Positions 23,050 to 30,438 of a DNA stretch of 36,451 bases are shown piece by piece. The translations under genes were made by a program, and so were the position numbers. The first letter of the stretch is position 1. The number at the start of each line of letters is the position of its first letter. The notes beneath the pieces are model-generated. The model had not been told where the DNA came from. It ran no database searches and worked only from the letters and a program-made list of their open reading frames with translations. Source of the DNA: Variovorax paradoxus (GTDB taxonomy: Bacteria > Pseudomonadota > Gammaproteobacteria > Burkholderiales > Burkholderiaceae_C); contig NZ_JAGGNU010000026.1 in assembly GCF_018614915.1 (NCBI RefSeq), positions 1 through 36,451 on the forward strand, in the 5' to 3' direction.

Positions 23050-25130
23050 TCAATGCGCCAGCAAGATCACACGCTCCATTGCTTCCAAGGTCTGCTGGCG
23101 GTGTGCGATCACGATGCGCGTCATGTTCAGTCGCTGGATCGCCTTGTTCACGATGCTTTCTGTCAACACGTCGAGGTGGCTGGTCGCTTCATCCAGGAAC
23201 AAGATCCGAGGCAGCTTGTAGAGCGCCCTCGCCAGCACCACGCGTTGGCGTTGCCCTCCAGACAGGGCGGTTCCCATGTCGCCAACGAGCGTGTTGTAGC
23301 CCATGGGCATTCGTGCGATATCGTCGTGGACGGAAGCCATCCGCGCCGCTTCTTCGATCTGTGCGTGATCGGGCTGTGCGTCGAACAAGCTGATGTTCTC
23401 TGCAATGGAGCCCGCGAACAGGCGGTCGTCCTGCATCACCACGCCGATTTGGTCGCGGTAGTGACGCAATCCAAGCTGGCGCAGGGCTATGCCGCCCACC
23501 CATACGCTTCCCTCCTCGGGTTCGAGTTGCCCCAGCATGATCTTGAGCAGCGTCGTCTTGCCGCAGCCCGAAGGCCCGGCGATGGCGACAGACTCGCCCG
23601 GCTCGATCCTCAGGCTCAGATCCTTCAGTACCCACGGCTCGTCCGTTGCATAGCGAAAACTCACGTTGCGCAACTCGATGGACGCACTGAGACCTTCTTG
23701 CGAGCGATGAATGCCGGAGTGAGGCGCGGGCTCCGGTTCGGCCAGCACAATGTCGGCGAGCCGCTCGGTCTGCAAGCCGAGCATCTTGAACGAGAGCGCT
23801 TGGTCGACCAGCCCGGACGCTCGGCTGACGAACTGCGTCTTGTAGCTCAGGAACGCGATCAGCATGCCGACCGACAACTGATTGCCCAGCACCAGGTGCG
23901 CGCCAAGATACAGCACGGCGGCGTTCTCGAGCGTCGTCAGCATGGCATTTGCTGAACCGAACGACAGTACTTGCCGTTGCACGGCCAGGCCCGCGTTGGT
24001 GCTCGCTACCGCGAGGTTCATGTAGCGCCGCAATCGATCTTCCTCGCGATTGAAAAGCTTGAGCACCTGGATGCCGCGCACGCTTTCCATGAAGTAGCTC
24101 TGCTGCCTTGCCGAGCGCACGATTTTTCTCCGCTGGCGCGGCGCAGGGCGCCGTATCGCAGCACCCGGACAAGCGCATAGAGCAATACCGCCGCGCCGGC
24201 CACGGCCGCGAGACGCGGGCTGTAGAGCAGCATGACGACGAACGTCACCGTGGCCGTGATGCCGTCGATCACCGCGCCCACCATGCCGCCCGTCAACGCC
24301 TGCTGCAGCGCATTGATGCTGCCGAAGCGTGATACGACGTCACCCAGGTGCCGCTTCTCGTACCACCTCATGGGCAGGCGCAGCAAGTGCGCAAAGCTGC
24401 TGCCCACCCATTGCATGTTCAACGAGGTGGTCAGGTGCATCAGGATCCATGCCCGCCCCCACCCAGCAGCGATCTGGAAGCCTCCCACGAGAATCAGGCC
24501 GGCGATCAGGACAACCAGCAGATCTGCATCACCTGTCACCAGCACGTCGTCGATGACCCATTGAGAGAAGAAGGGCAGCACCAGGCCAAAAATCTCGAGC
24601 GCAGCCGCGAGAGCGAACACCTGCACGAGCGATCGCCGAAGACCGCCTGCCTTTGCCAGCAACGCGCCGAGTTGGAGCTGTTGCCGCTCCCTCCGCGGCT
24701 TGAACGAGAGGCCGGGGGCGATCTCCAGCGCAACGCCCGTGAACGAGCGGCTGGCTTCATCGACCGTCAACGTACGCAAGCCGCGCGCGGGATCCAGAAT
24801 TTCGACCCCATTGCGACGCACCCGTTGAAGAACAACGAAGTGTTTGAGATCCCAATGAAGGATGCAGGGCGTCGCGAGCTTGTCGAGATCCTCCATGCCC
24901 AAACGCAACGGCCGAGTTTGAAAGCCGAGCGCGTCGGCAATCTTCATCAATTGCGCGAGCGTGGCGCCTTTGAGCGAAACGGCGTACTTGGTGCGCAGGC
25001 TTGGCAGGTCGGTGTCGTAGCCGTGGTAGCCGGCCACCATCGCGAGCGAGGCCAAGCCGCATTCGGCCGCCTCGGTCTGGAGCACCAGGCGCAATTTGCG
25101 GCCGAAGCCGAACCGAAGGCGCTCCAGCAT
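23050..25130 (-). pseudogene. C39-peptidase ABC exporter (RaxB/LagD/CvaB type), frameshifted
   Basis: Two overlapping open frames together encode one exporter of about 693 aa. The first part (from ATG 25130) has the C39 peptidase: LQTEAAECGLASLAMVAGYHG with the catalytic Cys, LKHFVVL with His and ILDPARG with Asp. It is followed by TM helices. The second, from about 24120 to 23050, holds the rest of the TM domain and the ATPase: Walker A GPSGCGKTTLL, signature LSGGQRQRVVLARAL, Walker B ILFLDEATSHLD, H-loop IVIAHR. The join is at a run of five A (minus strand, 24123-24127): one more A would restore EKIVRSARQQSYFMESVRGIQ. Such transporters cleave double-glycine leaders and export the peptide. 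It starts 9 bp after the HlyD stop. As written it is broken. Confidence 0.88.
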
Positions 25131-25139
25131 CCTGCCCTG

Positions 25140-26412
25140 TCAGTGAATCCAGTTGCCGGAGACGGAGAACAGTGGCTCGAAGACCCATTCGAGCAGGGTG
25201 CGGGTGTCGAGGATCAGGTTGGCGTCGAAGCCCATCCCTGACTGCAAGGGCTCCTCCTTGCCGTAGGCCGAGACCGTGCTCTTCGCGAGTCCAAGGCTTG
25301 CGATGTAGAACAGCTCCCCCGGCCCCGCGGCCGGCGGCGGATAGGGCAGCTCGCTGCCGGCCACAGCGACGCGCGACAACTTGACGACCCGTGCTTCGTG
25401 GCTGCCGAACTTTTGATACGGAAAAGCTTGAAACTGCAACAGGGCGCGGGTTCCCACCCGCACGAAGCCGGCGGCCCGGGATGGCAGATAAACATCGGCC
25501 TGCAATTCCGACCCCTCCGGGATGAGATTGAGCAGGGGCTGGGCGGGAATCACCTGTTTGCCTTCGTCAGTGAGGATCGCGGTGACCACGCCCGCCTGAG
25601 GCGCCTTCAACAGCAACTCCCGCCGGGATTCGTTCGATGCGGTCCTGCTCGATCGATGAAAGATTGCGATCGATGGCCGCCAGTTCGTTGAGACGCTTCG
25701 CGGGCAGCGCGGCGAGATCCGCGTCAACCGCACCCAGGTCTCGCAGCAGACCCGTGCGGCTGCGGCGAATCGACTCCAGCGCCGCCAGGTCCGCCATGCG
25801 CTCCTGTTCCTTCTGCTGCAACGCCAGGTCGGAGACGAACTTTGCGGCGTGCAATTCGCGCTGCTTGGCGAGCATCTGGTCGGTCAGGCGAATCCGATCC
25901 TGCTGAAGCAACAACGCCGCCTGCACTTGAGACAGCTCGGTGCGCAGGTTGTCCGATCGGTCGCGCAGTGCTTTGCCCTGATGCTCATGCAGTTCGCCGA
26001 CTTTGATGCGCTCCTCGGCGAGCGAAGCGCGGCGAAGTTGGAGTTGCCGGTCAACGCCGATCAGCGCATCACCGGATCCCGTGAAGCGTTCGGAATTCAG
26101 AACAGCAAGGGTTTCGCCGCGCGCGACATGCTGGCCCTCCTTCACGAGCAATCGAGCCACGAGGCCCTGCTGCGCGGCGGCCACCTTGAGCACGCCCGAG
26201 TTCGGCACGACATAGCCACTGGCCCTGATCTTTCGGGTGTATTGGCCCCAGACCAGATAAGCGACAAGGCTCGCGGCGAGCACGGTGAAGAAGACGGAGA
26301 GAACCAGGAACGACATTGGCCTGACCAAAACAACGTCGCCCAGCCAACCGTCCTGGCGGGCGGCAAATACCTCGCTGCGAAAAAGCGGCTCTGGACGGGC
26401 GGGAGATTCCAT
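25140..26412 (-). pseudogene. HlyD-family secretion adaptor, frameshifted
   Basis: Membrane-fusion protein that links the ABC exporter to an outer-membrane channel. From ATG 26412 the first frame gives a short cytoplasmic start, a TM helix (FLVLSVFFTVLAASLVAYLVW, about 35-55), a lipoyl/barrel half (IRASGYVVPNSGVLKVAAAQQGLVARL) and a long coiled coil up to SIEQDRIER. It then goes out of frame at about 25621-25640. The next frame continues NESRRELLLKAPQAGVVTAI, the second lipoyl half and the beta-barrel, ending at 25140. One extra base, probably within the duplicated CGAACGAA, explains the break; repaired, it is about 423 aa. It lies 18 bp after the zinc-ribbon gene. Confidence 0.87.
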
Positions 26413-26430
26413 CGACTGCCTACTAACCGG

Positions 26431-26667
26431 TTAAGCGTCGACGTCCGTCTGCTCGCGAGTAAATTTTTTCTTTACTGCGTCCAAGAATTCCTTAGGGATG
26501 AACCAGTCAGTCAGTCCGCAGTTTCCGCAGACGCGCAATCGATATCTGGGGTTGTTGAACCATTCGAAAAACCCCAAAGGCAAAAGACTTGGAGATACAC
26601 CACCGCCCGCGTTTATGTCGGCCACATAGTGCTCTTTGGCGCCACAATTTTGACAAAGCTTTGCCAT
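26431..26667 (-). CDS. Small zinc-ribbon protein
   Basis: 78-aa protein with two CxxC knuckles: LCQNCGA near the N-terminus and RVCGNCGLTDW about 40 residues later, making a zinc ribbon. The central segment SLLPLGFFEWFNNPRYRLR is aromatic. Nothing resembles an enzyme. I chose the ATG at 26667, giving MAKLCQNCG; a TTG six codons earlier is possible. It follows an intrinsic terminator downstream of the ClpP-like gene and precedes the HlyD gene by 18 bp, so it is likely expressed with the exporter. Composition is lower in GC than the core genes. Role unknown; it might bind nucleic acid, or act as a metal-dependent accessory. Confidence 0.7.
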   Translation of the reverse strand: MAKLCQNCGAKEHYVADINAGGGVSPSLLPLGFFEWFNNPRYRLRVCGNCGLTDWFIPKEFLDAVKKKFTREQTDVDA

Positions 26668-26701
26668 AATTTTATCCAAGCCCAATCAATCATTAAAAAA
26701 G

Positions 26702-26730
26702 AAAAAAACGAACGCCCCAATGAGCGCTTC
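26702..26730 (-). terminator. Intrinsic terminator after ClpP-like gene 1
   Basis: Read on the minus strand, GAAGCGCTC-ATTG-GGGCGTTC forms an eight-pair stem with one bulged G, followed by G, seven T, C and six T. It lies about 48-76 bases beyond the ClpP-like gene stop at 26778 and just before the zinc-ribbon gene. It would split the array into a peptide/ClpP-like unit and an exporter unit. Confidence 0.65.
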
Positions 26731-26777
26731 AAAATCGCATGAAATCTGAAAAACTTAGTCAAGATTATCCGACAAAT

Positions 26778-27440
26778 TCATTTCCTTGATTTTGTCAGAA
26801 TTCCCAGATCGTACGGATCCGCATTGAAGAGAAATTGGCATTTATTTGTATCTTTTCCCTGCGTACCATCGCAGTAGCGAGTATTGATTCTCTCGCCCCA
26901 CCATCCCGGACCAATGATAAAAGCAACGCCTGCGGCTTCACTCCAAGATTGAGCAATCTTGCTGCGAGCCGGATCTCTCATTTTTCCTTCCGTTAGCTCA
27001 TCAATCAGTGCAAGCACCTTGTGATTTTGATTGGAATGTCTTAATTCACCCGTTTTCTTGTCCAAGACGCGCGCAACATGAAGCATGATCATATTGTCTA
27101 TACCCGGCTCGACGGTTCGACTTGAACCAGCGAGAAACGAGAGTGCGCAGGCAGAGTAGCACCTGCCCTTGACTACCGTATTAAGCCTGCGCGCCTTAAT
27201 CAACTTCACGTAAGCATTGGCTGCCTCCATGGTCCCTCCTAAAGACTCTTCAAAGACGATTGTCTCCACGTTTGATTTTTCAATTTCCTCAATGTCCGAG
27301 GAATTTATTATTCCTTTAACATTTGCCACCCTTCCGCTCACAACGACAACTGCAGCAGGCGACAGCGTTGCAGAGAAGAAAGCCAAAAGAAAAATTATAA
27401 ATTTCGATCTTTTCTCACCGATCGCTTCACTTAAACCCAT
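26778..27440 (-). CDS. Membrane/periplasmic ClpP-fold protein, paralogue 1
   Basis: 220-aa protein. An N-terminal hydrophobic segment (FIIFLLAFFSATLSPAAVVVV, about 14-34) acts as signal peptide or anchor. The rest aligns with ClpP-type serine proteases: VETIVFEESLGGTMEAANAY corresponds to the ClpP NSPGG substrate loop, GRCYSACALSFLAGSSRTV to the catalytic serine helix (Ser96), and MIMLHVAR to the catalytic His (His121); the 25-residue Ser-His spacing equals that of ClpP. This fits the poorly known COG3904-type periplasmic group. The C-terminal YCDGT…KCQ…DPYDLGILT module is shared with the next gene product. No chaperone partner is present. I chose ATG 27440; a small ORF overlaps its start. 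Confidence 0.72.
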   Translation of the reverse strand: MGLSEAIGEKRSKFIIFLLAFFSATLSPAAVVVVSGRVANVKGIINSSDIEEIEKSNVETIVFEESLGGTMEAANAYVKLIKARRLNTVVKGRCYSACALSFLAGSSRTVEPGIDNMIMLHVARVLDKKTGELRHSNQNHKVLALIDELTEGKMRDPARSKIAQSWSEAAGVAFIIGPGWWGERINTRYCDGTQGKDTNKCQFLFNADPYDLGILTKSRK

Positions 27441-27543
27441 TGATGACTCGATAAGCAAGATAAATCAAGGCCGCCAAAAATGGCCAAAAAGGAAGTGAGC
27501 GCCTTAGGCAGCGCTTCAGCATTGCGAGAAAATCGCGAAACAT
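27427..27543 (-). CDS. Candidate 38-residue cationic membrane peptide
   Basis: An ORF too short for usual gene calling: it starts MFRDFLAMLKRCLRRS and continues with a hydrophobic helix (FWPFLAALIYLAYRVI) ending NGFK. It overlaps the ATG of the ClpP-like gene by 14 bases, which would allow translational coupling. The basic N-terminus plus single TM helix is what small immunity proteins or membrane-active peptides look like. Against it: no good ribosome site precedes the ATG at 27543, and another frame from 27562 to 27431 is also open across the same gap (43 codons). It is a candidate only. Confidence 0.4.
   Translation of the reverse strand: MFRDFLAMLKRCLRRSLPFWPFLAALIYLAYRVINGFK
27523..27537. 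promoter_or_regulatory. Shared motif copy B, TGCGAGAAAATCGCG
   Basis: An inverted repeat GCGA-N5-TCGC lies in the spacer between the two ClpP-like genes. It shares TGCGAGAAA(A)TC with the motif upstream of the LuxR-type gene and of the peptide gene. It would be inside the candidate 38-codon ORF. Confidence 0.25.
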
Positions 27544-27596
27544 AATCAACACGAGCACTCATCAATTAATTAACTTGCAGTCACCATACAAAAACG

Positions 27597-28313
27597 TCAT
27601 TCCACCTCTGTCACTATTCCAAGCTGGAGCGCATCGAACTGTGACAGCGACCTACATTCGGCAAGGCTCCGCCGCGTCCCATCGCAGTAGAGCGTTTCGT
27701 GCATTCGCGCAATCAACCAATTCTTCTGCACAAAAACTACCCCTTGCCCTGGCTGTGAGGACTGCAGTATTAACCGAGATATAAGTGGCGGCATCTTTTT
27801 ATGCGAAAGAGATTCGATGTAGGGAATCAATATTTCATTGACGCGTGAAGCAACATCGTTCAACGGATCTTCATTGTGTGCTCCATGCAGTAAGATGAGA
27901 TGCGCTCCAAACCCAGCATCAAATTGTCGTCGATCTCCAGCCAGAAAGGCGAATGCACACGATGACTGAACTTGGCTTTTCGCAAAGGTATGCATTTTTC
28001 TCTGACGTATAAATTCGGCAATTCTTGCACCCTCGTCCGTAGCGCCACCGTAGCAATTCTGAAAGATTATTCGTCGTACCCCTTCGTTAGACTCCAGCAA
28101 TCTCTTGAATTTATCAAAGTCTCCACGAGCAAGCACTCCACTTACAACCAAGGCGCGATCACCTACCGTTATTTCTCCGCTGTAAGCAAGAGCAATAGTC
28201 GCACTGAGACTCCAGAGCGCAAAGATCATTCGCGCCTGTGCAAACCAGCCACGAATAATTGCAGGCACAGCATGCTTAGAATTTACCTCCGCGCGCTGAG
28301 CCTGCACCTTCAT
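27597..28313 (-). CDS. Membrane/periplasmic ClpP-fold protein, paralogue 2
   Basis: Up to 238 aa. A signal or anchor helix lies at MIFALWSLSATIALA (about 29-43); an internal ATG at 28229 could be the real start. The body again follows ClpP: RRIIFQNCYGGATDEGARIAE for the substrate loop, SQVQSSCAFAFLAGDRRQF for the serine region (Ser117 or Ser118) and HLILLHGAH with His143, a similar Ser-His spacing. The end, LYCDGTRRSLAECRSLSQF followed by LGIVT, matches paralogue 1, so the two arose by duplication. The first Cys of the serine helix in paralogue 1 is Val here. It lies 30 bp after the peptide precursor, and codon use and GC are lower than in core genes. Possible roles are maturation, degradation or immunity. 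Confidence 0.7.
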   Translation of the reverse strand: MKVQAQRAEVNSKHAVPAIIRGWFAQARMIFALWSLSATIALAYSGEITVGDRALVVSGVLARGDFDKFKRLLESNEGVRRIIFQNCYGGATDEGARIAEFIRQRKMHTFAKSQVQSSCAFAFLAGDRRQFDAGFGAHLILLHGAHNEDPLNDVASRVNEILIPYIESLSHKKMPPLISRLILQSSQPGQGVVFVQKNWLIARMHETLYCDGTRRSLAECRSLSQFDALQLGIVTEVE

Positions 28314-28343
28314 GGCAATCGATGAATAATCACGTCAACGAAT

Positions 28344-28784
28344 TTATGGGCCAGCGGGCGAAGGATCTCCCATTGGATTTCCGAGAAATTCAATGTTGGT
28401 ATTAGTTGGAACTGCATTGATAGCCGCCACGATTGCTGCGGTTGCTATAGCGCTCAAAATTCCAATCGCAGCTCCAAAAACGCTTCCGATGGCGATCGCA
28501 TCGCCGACGCCAAGCGCCCCTGCAGAGCCAGTCAGAACAGCCGCCAATCCACCGACGCCCCCTACAGCCGTACCGACTCCAGCTGAGTCGGTAACGCTTA
28601 TCGTGGCGAGTGTGCCTATGCTGCCGTCCCCGTTCGCGCTCCCCGAATCTGCAGAACAATCGCCGGCCGCACTGCAACTGTCGCCGTCATCCCCTCCGCT
28701 CACAAGTAGCAATTCTTCTGTGGTCAGAGCTCTCATGCCTGATTGCGATCCACGATACTCATTCATTCTTGATCTTGAACTCAT
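28344..28784 (-). CDS. Double-glycine-leader peptide precursor (bacteriocin/microcin-like)
   Basis: 146-aa precursor. The leader ends MRALTTEELLLVSGG, with Leu at -12 and -7, Val at -4 and Gly-Gly at -2/-1, exactly the C39-peptidase recognition pattern; colicin V's leader (MRTLTLNELDSVSGG, from recall) is strikingly similar. Cleavage after residue 31 would release about 115 residues: an acidic Ser/Gly/Asp segment with two cysteines (SCSAAGDCSAD), a long Gly/Ala-rich hydrophobic stretch with GxxxG spacing (GVGTAVGGVGGLAAVL and FGAAIGILSAIATAAIVAAI) and a hydrophilic tail to GDPSPAGP. I chose ATG 28784 for its AAGGGAG site 6 bases upstream; Met17 (28736) would give a 15-residue leader. The matching C39 exporter lies downstream on the same strand. 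Confidence 0.78.
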   Translation of the reverse strand: MSSRSRMNEYRGSQSGMRALTTEELLLVSGGDDGDSCSAAGDCSADSGSANGDGSIGTLATISVTDSAGVGTAVGGVGGLAAVLTGSAGALGVGDAIAIGSVFGAAIGILSAIATAAIVAAINAVPTNTNIEFLGNPMGDPSPAGP

Positions 28785-28798
28785 TCTCAGCTCCCTTG
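28785..28798 (-). promoter_or_regulatory. Strong ribosome-binding site of the peptide precursor
   Basis: On the minus strand AAGGGAG is followed six bases later by the ATG at 28784. This is the strongest Shine-Dalgarno in the accessory region and decides the start in favour of the 31-residue leader. The start at 28736 has only a weak TCAGG. Confidence 0.6.
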
Positions 28799-28818
28799 AG
28801 GTTGAAAAATATGCGAAA

Positions 28819-28856
28819 CGCGATTTCCTAGATTTCTCGCATTCGCTGCGCGATTT
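28819..28856. promoter_or_regulatory. Direct repeats and shared motif upstream of peptide precursor
   Basis: CGCGATTT occurs at 28819-28826 and again at 28849-28856, thirty bases apart (about three helical turns). Between them GATTTCTCGCA (28831-28841) matches the motif found upstream of the LuxR-type gene. The cluster lies 35-72 bp upstream of the precursor start and could be regulator binding sites; clear -10/-35 boxes are not evident. Confidence 0.35.
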
Positions 28857-29061
28857 GGCTCCGCGCGGTTGCCACAATCAATGCCCCAATCGGGTCAATT
28901 GACGTCGGCTCGAAAAGTTGCTACCGCAGGGTGTGCTTGACCGATCCTTCGGAGCTGGGAAGGCAGCTCAATTCACACGCGCTTTGTAACGACCGAGCGC
29001 TAAAAGCCCCGCAAAATGCCGCTGCCGCGCCCGCGGCGACATCGCACCGTCATCTCCCTGC

Positions 29062-30420
29062 ATGCCCCGCACCATCCGCCTCATCCTTCTCTCCATCCGC
29101 GACCTCATCGCTTCGGCCGGCCCCGTGGTCTTTCTCGTGATCGGGCTGCTGATCGCCGCCTACTGGTGGCTGGACCCGCAGCCGCCCAGGCACGTGACGC
29201 TCGCGACCGGCCCCGCCGGCAGCGCCTACGCCGAGTTCGCCAAGCGCTACGCCACGGCGCTCAAGGCCAACGGCATCGAGGTCGAGCAGAAGTCCACCGA
29301 CGGATCGCAGGACAACCTGCAGTTGCTGCGCAACGGCGGCGCCGACGTGGGCTTCGTGCGCGGCGGCAGTGCCGACCCTGTGGCTGACGAGGAGGCGGGG
29401 CTCAGCTCGCTCGGCGGCCTGTTCTACGAGCCGCTGTGGTTCTTCTATCGGACCGATGCGGCGCACGCGATCGACCGCAAGACCAGCCGCCTGAGCTCGC
29501 TCACGCAGTTCCAGAAGCTGCGGGTCAATGTCGACAAGCCCGGCAGCGGCGTGCCCGAGATCATGGAGCGGATGTTCCGCGCCAACCACATGGACCCGCA
29601 GACGCTGCAGCTGTCGAACCTCGAGCAGTCGCCCGCCACCGAGGCGCTGCAGGCCGGCCTGCTCGACGTGGTCGTGCTGGCCTCGGCGCCGCAGTCGCCG
29701 CTGGTGCAGCGGCTGCTGCGCGCGCCGGACATCCGGCTGATGGATTTCGGCCAGAGCGATGCCTACTCGCGGCGCTTCGCCTTTCTGCAGGCCGTGACCC
29801 TGCCGCGCGGCGTGGTGGACCTCGCGGCCGACCTGCCGCCGCATGACGTTTCGATGCTGGCCGCGACCACCTCGCTGCTGGCGCGCGAGGAAACCCATCC
29901 CGCGCTGCGCCAGCTGTTCGCGCAGAGCGCCCAGAATCTGCACAGCGGCGCCGGCTGGTTCAACCGCGCGCGCGACTTCCCGAACACCCGCACCAGCGAG
30001 CTGCCGGTCAGCCCCGAGGGCGATCGCGCGATCAACGGCACGCCGCCCTTCTGGCAACGCTACCTGCCCTTCTGGGCCAGCAACCTGGTGGAGCGGATGT
30101 GGCTGGTGCTGGGCGGCCTGGTGGTGCTGATGCTGCCCTTGAGCCGCGTGGTGCCGCCGCTTTACCAGTTCCGCGTGCGCCGCCGGGTGTTCCGCTGGTA
30201 TGCGCGCCTGCGCGAGGTCGAGAACAAGCTGGAAGCCGGGACAGGCGAGCGCGACGCGCTCATCAAGGAACTGGACGAGCTCGATCGCGTGGTCAACAAG
30301 GTGGCGGTCCCGCTCTCGTATGCCGAAGAGCTCTACGCGCTGCGCAACAACGTCTATGCGGTGCGCAAGCGGGTGCTGGCGCGCATGCCGTCGGGCGTGC
30401 CTGCAACTGCGAACGCCTAG
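29062..30420 (+). CDS. Membrane-anchored TAXI-family TRAP solute-binding protein
   Basis: 452-aa protein. An N-terminal TM helix (about 18-36: GPVVFLVIGLLIAAYWW) anchors a TAXI-type solute-binding domain beginning RHVTLATGPAGSAYAEFAKRYA, with DVGFVRGGSADP as ligand loop. A second TM helix (about 347-366, MWLVLGGLVVLMLPLSRVVP) and a cytoplasmic coiled coil (VENKLEAGTGERDALIKELDEL) follow. TAXI proteins normally deliver ligands such as glutamate to a fused TRAP permease; no TRAP membrane gene lies next to this one, and the two TM helices and coiled coil suggest a sensor or a stand-alone role. The ATG at 29062 follows a 277-bp spacer bordering the low-GC region. It converges on the sugar dehydrogenase gene with 18 bp between. 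Confidence 0.85.
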   Translation: MPRTIRLILLSIRDLIASAGPVVFLVIGLLIAAYWWLDPQPPRHVTLATGPAGSAYAEFAKRYATALKANGIEVEQKSTDGSQDNLQLLRNGGADVGFVRGGSADPVADEEAGLSSLGGLFYEPLWFFYRTDAAHAIDRKTSRLSSLTQFQKLRVNVDKPGSGVPEIMERMFRANHMDPQTLQLSNLEQSPATEALQAGLLDVVVLASAPQSPLVQRLLRAPDIRLMDFGQSDAYSRRFAFLQAVTLPRGVVDLAADLPPHDVSMLAATTSLLAREETHPALRQLFAQSAQNLHSGAGWFNRARDFPNTRTSELPVSPEGDRAINGTPPFWQRYLPFWASNLVERMWLVLGGLVVLMLPLSRVVPPLYQFRVRRRVFRWYARLREVENKLEAGTGERDALIKELDELDRVVNKVAVPLSYAEELYALRNNVYAVRKRVLARMPSGVPATANA

Positions 30421-30438
30421 TCTTTCTACGGACAGGCG

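Noticed and set aside
24118..24135. Programmed -1 frameshifting to make the ABC exporter
   Set aside because: The site has an AAA codon preceded by A, but no proper X-XXY-YYZ slippery heptamer in the zero frame (GGA GAA AAA TCG), and I saw no convincing stimulatory stem. A simple indel fits better.
27490..27525. Terminator between the ClpP-like genes (AGCGCT/GGCGCT stem)
   Set aside because: The stem has a six-base loop, contains a G-U pair, and is followed only by a broken T tract (CTTCCTTTTT); evidence too weak beside the clear terminator at 26.7 kb.
27431..27562. Alternative 43-codon ORF (MSARVDYVSRF...) in the spacer between the ClpP-like genes
   Set aside because: It overlaps the 38-codon candidate in another frame, has no ribosome site, and its composition is less like a membrane peptide. 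It cannot be fully excluded.
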